From positions 29,641,112 through 29,705,111 of the forward strand of contig OZ022345.1 in the NCBI GenBank assembly GCA_963989245.1: a DNA stretch of 64,000 nt, written 5' to 3'. The notes below the pieces were generated by a model, which saw only the letters and a list, made by a program, of their open reading frames with translations, was not told where the DNA came from and did not search any database. Of this stretch, positions 52,064-62,755 are shown piece by piece; positions within the stretch are counted from its first letter, which is position 1; each line of letters starts with the position of its first letter. The translations under genes were made by a program, and so were the position numbers. This DNA comes from Nansenia antarctica. Taxonomy: Eukaryota > Chordata > Actinopteri > Argentiniformes > Microstomatidae.

Positions 52064-53361
52064 TGTAGCGGGTACAATTATATGCTGCGCCTTTAAGACG
52101 AGCTCACATGAACGCGCAGGTGTGAACGCGCAGGTGTGCTTGAGAGAGGAGCAGTGAGTTGGAACGAGCAACGTGGTCGGAGCGGTAGCGGTGTGGGCTC
52201 TTTGCAAGTACATCGTTTTGATAAGAAGATATTGCCGAGTGGTCATACAAAGTACGGGATACGTTGATTGGCGAGTGTTTCGTTTGGGAAGAGCAGGCCT
52301 GAACGTCGTCGGTATCGAGAGGTGAAGCGTGCGCCAGCTCACCCCTCCCCCACCCCGTGTGTGAACTGCGAGAGAAAGGAGCTACTCGTGTTTGGTGTTC
52401 ATTGTCCTGGACAGAGGAGAAGCGTGCGCCAGTGAGGCGTGGGTTCAGCGAGGTTTCTCGGAGTTTGCCCTGCCAGCCATCAGACACTCTTGACGTGCGA
52501 TCTCTGCTGGATGGGTAATCTCTGCACTACACCTTGCCATTAGCACTGGCCAACCACGCATACCGTGCGCAGACGAACAGAACTGAACTGAACGGACTAA
52601 CGCTCGCACGCGCACACACCACACACACGCACACACACACACACACACACACACGCATACACAAGCCCACACTGGAGGAAAAGGACTGCTCATTCAGACT
52701 GAGATGTGTTACATGTCAATGTGAAAGTAAGAGTGAAATGCCTGTTTTGAGTTTATCTGCATTCAGTTAAGTTGATGATGTTGCATTTAAAGGGTATGGT
52801 TTATTAAGTGTACATTTCAAGCATTCAGGGTTGGATGGTGAATTAGAACAGATGTATTGTATGCATTGATTTGCCTTTCATGTGGTTTCTTGCTAGTGAC
52901 CAGTGTATTAATGAAACCATACCATATTTAATTTCTTGACCCAAATGTCAACCGTTTTGTGTTTGAATACGTTTCCATAAGCTCTGTGTTTATTCTTGAG
53001 TAAACATTTGAATGGGAATAACAGCTGTAATTTCCCATTTCATTTACTTACCTGGGGGTAGGGGCGCCTCACCTGTTTAGCTAGACCTAGGTAAAGTAGG
53101 GGGTGGTGTCAGGTCAGTTCGGCACTTACCTCGCACACACTGCACACACTTTTCACGGCCACCTACTAAAGCCCACTTTACTCCGTCTAAGAGGTTGACG
53201 TTAACCCAAGCTACTAAACAGGAAACAACTTGCTCACTCACCTGAACATTGAGGCCATAGGTATTGGGTGTGGGGGACCTAGATCCTGTCCCACTCAGTC
53301 CTCCCCAGACTAAGTACTTTGTAACCCCTACAAGGCGGCGGTAATAATCCCGACCGTCACA
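52064..53361 (+). repeat. 3' LTR
   Basis: 1298 bp, matching the 5' LTR base for base wherever compared, except for one CA unit. Confidence 0.95.
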
Positions 53362-55247
53362 TATATATAACACTAGGCTCCAGAGATCTGGATATACATA
53401 TAACACTAGGCTACAGAGATCCTTTCTCCAAACAAGATTTGTTTTGGAAGAGAATGTGATACTTTTGTGAAACAAAGAATGTAGCACTGTAGGTTGTCAC
53501 ATACCTTATCTCTGGAGCCTGTATACTTCATCCTGGCAAGTATACTCCATTTACCCACGAGTAGCTGTTTGACTGATAATCATGCAGAATGACAGTAAAC
53601 AGAGCTCTTCATTGCTCCTGGTGATGAGGCCCTTCCTGTGTAGAGCTGCTAAAACTGTAAATAGCTCTTGTGGAACTGTAAAAGCTAAAGCATGTGAACT
53701 ACCTTACTTTGAGTAGTGTGAGAGAGGGTTTCAGAACATTTAGATGAACATTCATGGGAGATAACCTTCTTGATTGAGGATTTGCTTGCTTTGGCGTACT
53801 AAGACATAAATAAAAATTCGGACAAAAAAAATGGCATTGCATTAACATTGTACACGTGTGACAGTGACATGTGAAGTCGGACGTGGTAACATTGTCTCAT
53901 AAAAGTTATTTTAGGATAATAATAAGGCAATCAGAAAGTGTCTTTGAGGCAACATCTCATACCAAATGTCAATCAAACATGCAAAGTTTGCAACACATTA
54001 TAGTGTTAACATCCCAGATATATCCAGTTTTCACAGCCCTTTCTGCAATTTGGCTTTCTGCAGTGTGAAGATTCACCCACTGTAGAGAACAATGTACACA
54101 TTTGGTCCAACTTGCATCTGAAAATGCTATAATATTGTCCGTTCGGTTTGTTAAATGCATACAACACTCCATAATTCATCACATCTCTTTATTTCCCCGC
54201 GGTTGCTAGGGTTAACATCCAGTCAGTTGATAGGGTTAACAGCCAGTGTTTACATTTCGGGGTCCTAATGAAGCCGTACTCGAATTCTGATTGGTTTATC
54301 AACTAGACTAGAGCGACCAGCGATGTCCCTGAGCAGACAGACGATTTAAAAATAAGTTTGTGAAAATCTCCGTCATAAAATGAAAAATCAGATTTTTTTT
54401 TTACATTTTTAACCCAGCCCCTCCTCACCTCTGACCCCGAGAAGCATAAATTCCCCTAGCCAATCCCCCTTTTCTCTGCTTCGATAGTGCTGTGTTTCTG
54501 TTTCTGTTTTTTGCTGCTCTCTGCTTAAGTTTCTTCATGTTGCTTGTGTGGTCTGTCCCGAATCCTAACAGTGTCTGTCTGTGTTAAATTAGATCAGTTG
54601 GTGAATATAAGACTAGCAGCAGAGCTTCAGCAGAACTAATCCTTAAAAAAAAGAGGATCTAAAAGTTATGAGGTCACCATAAGCACTCTGCTAGACACAG
54701 AGGGGGAAATAAGTATTCAAACATACATTGTTTTAAAACATTATAAATCTACATATTTCCTATAATTATTCACATGAAATTTAGACCAAACATTGGTATT
54801 AACAACAAACAAAAACTACACTACTGAAATGGCTCTCCACAGTCTAGTGAAAAGGTCCGCATGTCAAGAATTGACTCAACCTGACTCATTGTGTGGTGAA
54901 CACAGCAGCCATGTTTATATCGCTAGGCATTCCCAGGAATATTCCACATAAACAGGAATTCTGTGGATCATGTTTTGATGGATTGTTAGGGAAGGTTGAG
55001 ACTGGGTCAGAGTGATATAAAGTGAATGACTCAGAGTCAGTGTACTGTCAATGCACGCTGGGGAGGTTCCTCCTCCAGGCTCTAGGACACATTCTTGGCA
55101 CACTTGCGCTGTTCTCAGGATGTGGTGAACCAACACCACGCACGCACGCACAGAGGAATTGCTATAACACCAATCCACAGACAAGATACCATTTTCATAA
55201 TTTACTGAATGATATATACAATAGATTGCATAAGGAGTCATGCATTT
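53362..55247. other. Spacer, no gene seen
   Basis: Contains a repeated tatacatataacactaggct near 53388-53415. A segment beginning cacagagggggaaataagta (about 54697) looks like a Tc1-type terminus, but its partner was not found. Nothing coding is supported. Confidence 0.45.
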
Positions 55248-55260
55248 GACAGTACCAGTT

Positions 55261-56162
55261 CTTCTTCTTTCGTGTAACGTCAGAGGTCCAACTCGGTGTC
55301 TAGCCATGCCCGCATCTCTGGTTCTAGGTCGAAGAGGCTGGCTTCTGAGGGTGGTCTATATAAGGGGCAGATGGTGATTATGTGGTCGGCGGTCTGCTCT
55401 GGGTCACCGCACTCGCATGCCGCACTGTCCGCCAGGCCCCACGCCTTCATTGATGTTTTAAAGCGGCCGACACCAGTTCGTAGACGGTTCAGTGTGGTCC
55501 ATTGCCGGCGTGGTAGGTCGTCTCCTCCAATGGCGCCATCTCCTGGGTCCCAGATGTAGCGGTGGATTCGGGAGGGCCCGGCTGACTCCCACTCCTGCTT
55601 CCAAGCTGCTGCCAACCATGCATCTCTGGAGATGTCCTCAGAGGTGGCTTGTGCTGCCTTGTTGTAAGGGTGGCGGGTCTTGAGTCGGCTTGGAGGTGCT
55701 GGTGTTATGGTGGTGTTGTGCAGGATGTGCCAGTCATGCTTTTGTGCCTTCCTGGCCAGGGCGAGGGTGGCAGCCTCCCGTCGGAGGCCGGCCGGTGCTA
55801 TTCCCGCGAGGACTGGCAAGAGGGACACAGGGGTAGGCTTCAAGCATCCAGTAATTATTCTGAGGGAGGTATTGATAGCCACGTCGACCTTTCTCGCATG
55901 AGGGCTTCTGCTCCAGACTGGGGCGCAGTATTCCGCTGCAGAGAAGACCAGGGCTTGGGTGGATATTCTTAGCGTCTTAGCGGAGGCTCCCCAGGTTGTA
56001 CCAGCAAGGCGGCGGATCAGCGCGGCCCTGGATGTCACTTTGGCCTTGACTTCTTCCAGGTGTTGTTTGAAGGATAATGATCCATAGCCGCATGGAGCCA
56101 GTGGTGGACTCACAGCGTAACCACGGGAACAAGCTGCTTTCCGTCGTGGAAGATCAACAGCA
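55261..56162 (-). mobile_element. 5'-truncated LINE with 13-bp target duplication
   Basis: The 13-mer gacagtaccagtt flanks the insert on both sides (55248-55260 and 56163-56175). The 3' end (minus strand) is an aagaagaag tail. The insert carries only the C-terminal part of a reverse-transcriptase ORF. Confidence 0.93.
55280..56162 (-). CDS. C-terminal fragment of LINE reverse transcriptase
   Basis: About 290 codons are open to the truncation point. Blocks seen are SFKQHLEEVKAKVTSRAALI, SAAEYCAPVWSRSPH and LNRLRTGVGRFKTSM, then a Cys/His motif C-x-C-x8-H-x4-C (ACECGDPEQTADHIITICP) typical of the end of Jockey/RTE-like LINE proteins. The upstream catalytic motifs were lost on insertion. Confidence 0.85.
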
Positions 56163-56175
56163 GACAGTACCAGTT

Positions 56176-56957
56176 AATGTCCCACTTTACAATAATCCAC
56201 AAATATACAAATAATATTTCAGTTCAAGTTAATGACAGTATCACCGTTTTTGTGTGCCCATCAAATATTGCAATAATTTATTATTTAATCTTAAACATAC
56301 CGGTACTTAAAACTGACCACTCAGTCAATATGCTTTTCTCTGTAACGGCACCTGGGCCAGATTTAGAGACCACGGTTAGTAGGGCACCAGTCCAGTTAGA
56401 CTAACCAGGGGTCGGGTAACTTGGTGCCATAGCAACCGGGAACTTTGAGAAGTTGAGAAACATCTCAAAAACGATGTATAGACAGCAGTGGTCAGCAGAG
56501 CAGAACAACATGGACATAGGATAGAGCCATGTATGGGAACCAATGTCAATTGTAAGTTACGATGGACAGATGTAAAGCTATTCTCTCTCTGTGAACAAGT
56601 ATATAAGCTGTAACTTCCATCAGTACATTGCTCGGTCGCTCACTACACCACAGAGCATGCTGCCTTGGAAACATCTGTACAGAGAATGTAACCCAGATCT
56701 GCATAATACAATGATTACGATTCAACCTTCTCTCTGAGTGATCAATGTTATTCCCGGCGGAGTTTTCCCTGACCACATGACTTGACTAAACATAAATACA
56801 GTAGAACCTGACCATGACAAACAATGGGCCTTTTTTTCCTGGTCAAGTGACATAAGTCCACCCATATGTCCTTGAAGACCAGAATCAGAATGAGTAAGAC
56901 AACGAAGCTGAGAAGCTCATTGGCTACTGGTGTATGTCCATGTCCAATCACCGTCCT
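56176..56957. other. Possible 3' UTR of the receptor-like gene
   Basis: No gene is seen. On the minus strand it lies directly downstream of the putative receptor stop codon. Confidence 0.4.
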
Positions 56958-57416
56958 TCACCTGCCCTGTCTCTGTTCCAACATGTCGACCGTCACATAG
57001 GCTGTGAGCGGGGTCGGGGTCGTCTTGCTGAGCTGCTTCGTCTCCAACAGAAGCTCGCTCTCCTCCGTGACGCCCTGCATAACCTGACTCCCCAACCCAA
57101 AACCCAAGCCCACAGGAAGTTCCACCGGGCTATGGTTCTTGTCGGGGTTGATGGGACAGCTCTCGAAGGTCTGGATGACTGAGGAGACAGTGGTCATCTC
57201 CACAGGGGGGGCTAGATGCTCGTCAGGGTGCCCCAGTCCAGGGGGGTTCCCTGGGCCTACGCCTGAGTCCATGCTCCCCTCTCTGGGATCATGCTCACAG
57301 GAGGTCCAGCTACAGAAGCTGGGGATTCGCTCCTCTCTCTGGTTGTTGATTGGCTCCTGGTCCTGTGTTTCCTGGTCCTCTGTGGTCGTTGGAGCGATGT
57401 CACCCATCATGGCGTC
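56958..57416 (-). CDS. Putative receptor cytoplasmic tail, 3' part of the terminal exon
   Basis: On the minus strand the frame runs from DAMMGDIAPTTTEDQETQ to the stop TGA at 56958-56960. The sequence is acidic and Ser/Thr/Pro-rich. It has SVIQTFESCPINPD and a final TAYVTVDMLEQRQGR, in which YVTV could be an SH2-type docking tyrosine, as in the tails of cytokine receptors. It is the continuation of the piece at 58423-58488, from which it is separated by a hAT insertion with the duplicated octamer atggcgtc. I could not identify the receptor; class I or II cytokine receptor is an inference from layout only. Confidence 0.5.
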   Translation of the reverse strand, partial: DAMMGDIAPTTTEDQETQDQEPINNQREERIPSFCSWTSCEHDPREGSMDSGVGPGNPPGLGHPDEHLAPPVEMTTVSSVIQTFESCPINPDKNHSPVELPVGLGFGLGSQVMQGVTEESELLLETKQLSKTTPTPLTAYVTVDMLEQRQGR

Positions 57417-58414
57417 CAGTGGCGGACTGGCCACCGGGCAAGCCTGGCAAATGCCAGGAGGGCCGCGAGACTCTGGGCCGCTCAGAATGTATTATATAAA
57501 ATATATATATATATATATTTGTAATTTTGTCTCTGGTGATTTTGATTGAAAATAACTTATTGCAGCAGACCGCGGCCCAAAACATGTTATATCGGCCGGG
57601 CCATCCATGCAGTTCTGCATCGCGGATGCCCAGGGCCCTAAACCAATAGGAGCAGAGCTCCCCTATGGGGCGGAGCTCCACGATCTAGAAGGATAGTTAT
57701 GGAGATATACTCCAGTTCTATGAGTGGAGCGGAGCCCCATAGGGCTGCTGGCCCACTTCGACTTGTTCAAACCCGGCTGGATTGTATGTTTGGGAGAATG
57801 AGGGAACGGAGGACGCCCATTTTATAGCACCCCAGGGTGGGCGCGGACATCGAACAATTCAGTCAATTGCTACTTTAGGTAGCGGGGTAAACCAATAGGA
57901 GCAGAGCTTTAGGTAGCGGGGTAAACCAATAGGAGCAGAGCTCCCCTATGGGGCGGAGCTCCACTCATAGAACTGGAGTATAACTCCATAACTATCGTAG
58001 TCAGCTCTGTATCGCCAGTGGACACGCACCTCATGTCATCATTCCGTTTATAACAGCAGTTAACGTTACACTGCTTTCATTTCAGAATGGGGGAATTTGA
58101 TGAGAGCGATGCAGTTAATGTGCAACAACTGGATGCAGGGAGCAAGTGTAGTTGGAAGTAGGAATGCACCGAAATTCGCATGTATTGGGCCGAAAATAGC
58201 ACAAAAAAGTACATTCGGTGTGAAAAGGCTATTGAAAGAGATATTGACTGATGACTGCCTACTGATAATACATATAATTACAGCAAACATGTCGGTAGTT
58301 TGGCATATGTCCTCTGACTTTTTATGTTAACAATCCGTGTTGCGTGTTGCGTTTGGAAATAGGGCTGTTGTGTCGCAAATGCCAGGGCTATTTTTTGATC
58401 CCAGTCCGCCCATG
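57417..58414. mobile_element. hAT-type nonautonomous element, 998 bp, inside a coding exon
   Basis: The left end is cagtggcggactgg. The right end, inverted, is catgggcggactgg. The 8-bp duplication atggcgtc is present at 57409-57416 and 58415-58422. No transposase is inside. The interior contains the segment aaccaataggagcagagctc three times (twice in a 32-bp tandem near 57890-57940) and an inverted gctccac/gtggagc motif. Confidence 0.9.
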
Positions 58415-58422
58415 ATGGCGTC

Positions 58423-58488
58423 CACCTCCCAGGGGTAGACCCTGTCACAGAAGCTCTCTCGTTGCGGGGGGTGGTTGAAGGGCTGGAT
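58423..58488 (-). CDS. Putative receptor tail, 5' part of the terminal exon
   Basis: On the minus strand an acceptor-like CACCCCCCAG precedes IQPFNHPPQRESFCDRVYPW and EVDA. Without the hAT insert this runs on in frame into the tail at 56958-57416. With it, translation enters the transposon and stops at a TAA at 58327. The splice phase to the next upstream exon is provisional. Confidence 0.45.
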
Positions 58489-58977
58489 CTGGGGGGTGAC
58501 ATGATCACACACGTTTCCAAAAGGGAATGGTAAAGACAGTAGGAATGATGGAAACTGCAGCCTGTTGGGCCACCCTGAAGGAAGGTTCATTATTCACTAG
58601 GTTCTGGGTACTAGGAATAAAGTTATAAATAAACTGAACTGTAAATAAACTGTAGACATTTTAGAGAATTACAGGAATACATTACTCTTCTTCAAACTAT
58701 GGTGAATTGGTGGTGTAAGGGTTTGTAGTCCATATCTACATTGAATAGGACAGATGTTAAGCATTTTAAGGTGAGATTGTGTGATTATACCTTGTAGGGT
58801 ATACCTTGTATATACTCTGAGAGGACCAGAGGGAATAGAAGAGTGAATAGAAAAGTAAATAGAACAGTGAATGGTGCAGTAAATAGAAGTGTACATAGAA
58901 CAGTGAATAGAACAGGTGTATAGTATGTTAAGGTGAAGGGATGTGAGGTTTTGTGGTATGATGTTATTGTTGTTTAC
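58489..58977. other. Intron-like spacer
   Basis: Simple gtgaatagaacagtaaatag repeats lie near 58840-58915. No coding exon is recognised. Confidence 0.5.
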
Positions 58978-59054
58978 CATGTGACCAGTCTGAGAAGACC
59001 AGTGAGCCAGGGAACTTTGACCAGGGCACCATCTTCTCCATAAACATTCTCCAC
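58978..59054 (-). CDS. Possible juxtamembrane exon of the receptor-like gene
   Basis: 77 bp bounded on the minus strand by TTGGTAG and CATG|GTAAAC. All three frames are open, so the frame is not fixed. The one giving MEKMVPWSKFPGSLVFSDWS looks like a membrane-proximal Pro/Trp segment. The frame that joins the next exon in phase gives LWRRWCPGQSS. Treat as a candidate only. Confidence 0.3.
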
Positions 59055-59298
59055 CTACCAATCACATTATAATGAATAATCATTAATAATAATAATAACT
59101 ACAAATAAGCGCAAAAAGCTTTACTCTTAATTTTTGGTATTTACATTTGTGTTTGGCTTCCATGGCTTAGAACAGAACAGCCTGAACACATGACACACAC
59201 ACACAATAGGTCTGAAACCAGACTGTTGGTCAAACCACAGGGCTAAACTGAAGCATACTGTGCTGGCTATTTCTCGTTTCCAGCACTGTTTCAGCTAT

Positions 59299-59351
<53 letters not shown>

Positions 59352-59540
59352 TATATATACATGTAACCAGAACAGCTCAGTACAGCCCAGTATGGCCCAG
59401 TACGGCTCAGTACAGCCCCGTTACGGCTCAGCTTGGCTCAGTGCAGCCCTGAACAGCCCAGTACAGCTCAGTACGGCTCAGCTCAGTTCAGACCTGCGGG
59501 GTGAATTAGGGTTTAAAGGTGAATCCACCATTTTGAGGAC
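59055..59540. repeat. TA microsatellite and cagcccagtacggct minisatellite
   Basis: (TA)n at 59299-59350, then about ten 10-bp units (cagtacagcc, cagtacggct) at 59372-59487. Otherwise intron-like. Confidence 0.85.
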
Positions 59541-59629
59541 CTACTGAATAACACAGAAGAGTCCCGTGAAGAGGATGATGAAGATGCTGAGGCCTCCAAA
59601 GACCCCCAGCAGGAGGATGAAGGGGCGAT
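59541..59629 (-). CDS. Possible transmembrane exon of the receptor-like gene
   Basis: On the minus strand after acceptor CCCCCTAG the frame reads RPFILLLGVFGGLSIFIILF, then TGLFCVIQ. That is a single hydrophobic helix of about 24 residues preceded by a charged stalk, as expected for a type I membrane receptor. The only GT donor (CAGTAG|GTCC) leaves an in-frame TAG as the last codon. A canonical donor directly after CAG is missing by one G. The gene may be damaged, or the exon model wrong. Confidence 0.45.
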
Positions 59630-60349
59630 CTAGGGGGTGAAAGAAATATATATACATAATAAACAAATAATTTTGTGCAATCTATAATATGTAAACAAAG
59701 GCTTTTATTTATCTTGAGCAGAATATAACTATTAATGTGTTCAATCAGCAGATGTGGTTTTGCTGGAACACGAGTTTGAAATGCAGGTCAGAACAGATGC
59801 ACTGAATGAATATACCATACTATATAGCATAGTAATACACTGAATCAATGTATAGGATAGTAATATATTGGATCAACATGCTATAGGATAGTAATATACT
59901 AGATCAACTTACAATAGGATAGTAGCATACTGGATCAACGTACTATAGGATAGTAACATACTGTATCAACGTACTATACTTGGAGAGTAAAACTATAGCC
60001 CCTTTCACACATACAAGCCTTCCCAGTAGATTCCATGCAATTTCCAGGGTCGGCGTATGTCTGAACGTGACTGACCAGGGAAATCCGCCCAGGCAATTAC
60101 CCGGGTGGAGACCATGTATAAGTCAATGCAATTTACCGGGTCACTCACTGTATGCCTGAACGGAAGCCTGAACATTGCCTGGTCTGTCTCCTTTCACAGC
60201 TGTCCTGCATCGTGCAACCAGCAGGGCAGAGCGCATACGAACTGCCCCACTCTGAATATCGCTACTGCTAAATATAATTCCACAACTGGACACTACTTCA
60301 TTTCCAATCATAGTGGAGGTAGGATATATGGCAGATATATATATATACA

Positions 60350-60387
<38 letters not shown>

Positions 60388-60492
60388 GTCTCATCGGCTC
60401 CACGGTTCTTTGGTGGAAAGGCATTGTAGTTTATTTCTACTTAAACACACACACATGCATAGATTGTATATGATATGGGCCTGTATATATGC
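59630..60492. other. Spacer with repeats
   Basis: Repeated tactatatagcatagtaatac-like units lie at 59815-59975. A cccctttcacacatacaagc segment (59999) resembles the end of a fish MITE. A TA microsatellite is at 60333-60385. No upstream receptor exon was recognised. Confidence 0.5.
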
Positions 60493-60852
60493 TGTGGGGG
60501 AGTGTTGTGGAATGGCTATTGTGGTCTGTGACCTGCCCCCTGACTTAAGGCCATAGTGACATCACAGGTGACTGCCCCCTTCTCATCCCTTGACCAGCTC
60601 TAGGGAAGGTGGGGCAAGCATCTGTAGTGGCTGTGATAGGATCACTGGTAGATATGTGCATAAGAAAAGGGGGACAAAAAGGGCAGGAGAGGGGAGATCT
60701 GTCTCTTTGACCACCCCAGCCAGGCCAGCAGAGGAGAGCAGACACCAGACTCCAACTATTGGTATATGTATGTATGTTTTGTACTTTGATTAAATCGTCT
60801 TAAACTCAATAACTGTTCTTTGATTCATAACCAATAAGATAAATACACCACA
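60493..60852 (+). repeat. 5' LTR of an endogenous retrovirus
   Basis: About 360 bp with TGTGG…CCACA ends. An ATTAAA polyadenylation signal is at 60789-60794. Only the 5' copy is in the window, so the boundaries rest on the termini and on the primer site that follows. Confidence 0.8.
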
Positions 60853-60856
60853 TTAA

Positions 60857-60876
60857 TGGCGAGCCAGCCAGGAGTC
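60857..60876 (+). promoter_or_regulatory. Primer-binding site complementary to tRNA-Arg
   Basis: tggcgagccagccaggagtc is the exact complement of the 3' end, including CCA, of a vertebrate tRNA-Arg (…GACTCCTGGCTGGCTCGCCA). It lies four bases after the LTR. Confidence 0.88.
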
Positions 60877-61297
60877 TAGAAGGGGAAATCTACGTTTGAA
60901 AACTGAAGCTGCAAGAAAGGTATGATTGTGTGGAACAGCTGTTTTCAAACATTTTCTTTGAGACTAAAACAACCTTAAAGTAGAGTATCTTGTTGGAATA
61001 GAAACAAACCTTTCATAATCTTTAAGCTGGGGTTGGTGAGAGGGCCGGACTTTGAAGCCCGTTTTTTTGTAAAATATAGTGTTTGATGGTAAGGTATGTG
61101 ATTTGTTTGTATGGTATTGGAATATCGTGTGTGTCTGTGTAAAATTCGGTAAAATTGTGTTTTTGGAATGAGTATTCCTTCCTAATTTGATAAAGTGTAA
61201 GTAGACTGTGAAGTCTGTTTTGTAAGAAAGAGCATTATTGTTATAGATTAAGAAATCAAATCTTCAGAACTGTGACCAGAAGTGTGTCTTGGAAAAA

Positions 61298-61657
61298 ATG
61301 AATCCTCTTGTTAGGGAAATTAGCAAAATGTCTACGAAATGGAATAGCCGTTGGGCAGACATTGAACAGCCGTGGCCGAAAGAGGGCACCTTCAACTTAC
61401 GAGTTATTGCAACTTTAGAGGTACTTATCAAAACCTATAAAGCAAACCAGAAAAAGGAAAAGAATAGATCAGAGAAACGCAAGTTAGAATTAGCCATTTT
61501 AGAGCTATTTAAGGTAGAGGGGCAGAAAATAGCAGCAGCTTGGAATGAGACAACAGCAAAAATGGGAACGGAAAAGAAAAATGAATTGGCCAGAACACTG
61601 GAACAGAAATTGAACATTCCATTCACAAACATGTGTCCAGTCTCCAGTCCCCCTCCA
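61298..61657 (+). pseudogene. Retroviral Gag, N-terminal part, interrupted
   Basis: The ATG at 61298 opens a frame of about 120 codons rich in Lys/Glu (for example KTYKANQKKEKNRSEKRK), matching a matrix-like basic helical domain. An upstream TTG is not a credible start. The frame runs into a DNA transposon at 61658, so the protein is broken here. Its continuation is at 62756. Confidence 0.75.
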
Positions 61658-62755
61658 CAGGGCTCTACGCTAACCTTTTTCTAAATGAAAAATGTTAGGG
61701 GCACACAAAGAAATTTAGGAGCACAGTGAAAAATGTAATTATAACACATTTTTATTAGTGATTTTGCCATTTTTGCACCAAAATCACACATTGGCCCATG
61801 CCTACAGCCCTACTAGATGCAGTCTAGTTGATGGCATTGTATTATGGTAACTAGCTGTGTCAAGTTCTCCTGGTTAGCAGCATGTTCATTCATTCATCCA
61901 TGTCATGCCTGTCAGCTAGCAGCTAGCAGCCCAGCCAGGCTTTAGGGCTAGGTCTGTCAGCTAGCAGCCCAGCCAGGCCATGCAGAGGTCTGTCTCCATG
62001 CTGCCCACCTCCCTGCTGCTGGGTCAGGCTACATCAGTCACACACGGTGGCCAGACAACTCCACATCTAGGGGTATTAAACTACCCCACATCCAGATGAC
62101 CAGTCCCCAGCCCCATGCTGCCCGGGGTGGTGACATGTGGAGGTGGCCAGCCCAGCACGGTGCCTCTGCGGCGGCTAGCTGTTAGCACACCACCATCCCC
62201 GGGGGTCCCACCTCTCTGCCACACTCAAGTACAACATGTTGCATTTTCATGCCATTAGGCAACTTGCTTCCTAGGGTTTCCTAGGATTAGAGATGCATTT
62301 GGACTTCTGGAGTACCTCCACTACTTTCAATGGGTTCTGAAGGTCTGAGAGCTTTCTACTTTCTACCCTGGGTAGTTAACCCTGGTTGTAACCTTGGGTT
62401 CAAATCTGGAGTGTGTGGGACCAAATCTGTAGATGTGGTGAGCTAATGAAGCTAATGAAGCTTGAGATGAGAAAAGGGCGCTTGTCTCTTTAAGGCCCAA
62501 AAGGGAGTTAGCGATTAGCGATGTTAGCTTAGCGCCAGTTTAACAGAAGTAACTTCACTTTTAACATGACTTCCCGTGGTCGTAGCGGGCTGGCTGACGG
62601 CTTAAAATGTGGCCACACGGTTCGCGCAGATTTATTTTTAGAATAAAAAAAAAAAAAACTGTACTCGCACGTGTGCTCGTGAATTTATTTCTCTAGTCGC
62701 ACAGATGTATTTTTAGTCGCAAATGCGAGTGAAATGGTCGCACTGTAGAGCCCTG
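61658..62755. mobile_element. DNA transposon (hAT-like MITE) inside gag, 1098 bp
   Basis: The left end is cagggctctacgctaacc. The right end, inverted, is cagggctctacagtgcgacc. A 5-bp match (ctcca) flanks both ends; no convincing 8-bp duplication is visible, so hAT assignment is tentative. There is no transposase inside, only a short A run at 62647-62660 and ctagcagcccagccaggc-type repeats. Confidence 0.8.

Larger units (their letters stand above)
47675..53361 (+). mobile_element. Nonautonomous LTR retrotransposon with a minisatellite in place of pol
   Basis: The 5' LTR is 47675-48974 (1300 bp) and the 3' LTR 52064-53361 (1298 bp). Both start tgtagcgggtac and end ccgtcaca. They look identical apart from CA-repeat length, so insertion is recent. 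A primer-site-like tggcgtcacgaacaggat follows the 5' LTR by two bases. A purine tract gcaggggggaa precedes the 3' LTR. The interior has gag and the start of protease, then a 22-bp minisatellite, then the tail of an integrase-like frame. The target is a TA repeat, so the duplication cannot be resolved. Confidence 0.93.

Noticed and set aside
47543..52693. Small frames repeated in both LTRs
   Set aside because: Each occurs twice because the LTRs are identical; no homology and no transcription context.
61289..61297. TTG as gag start
   Set aside because: An ATG lies three codons downstream at 61298; TTG is not a credible vertebrate start.
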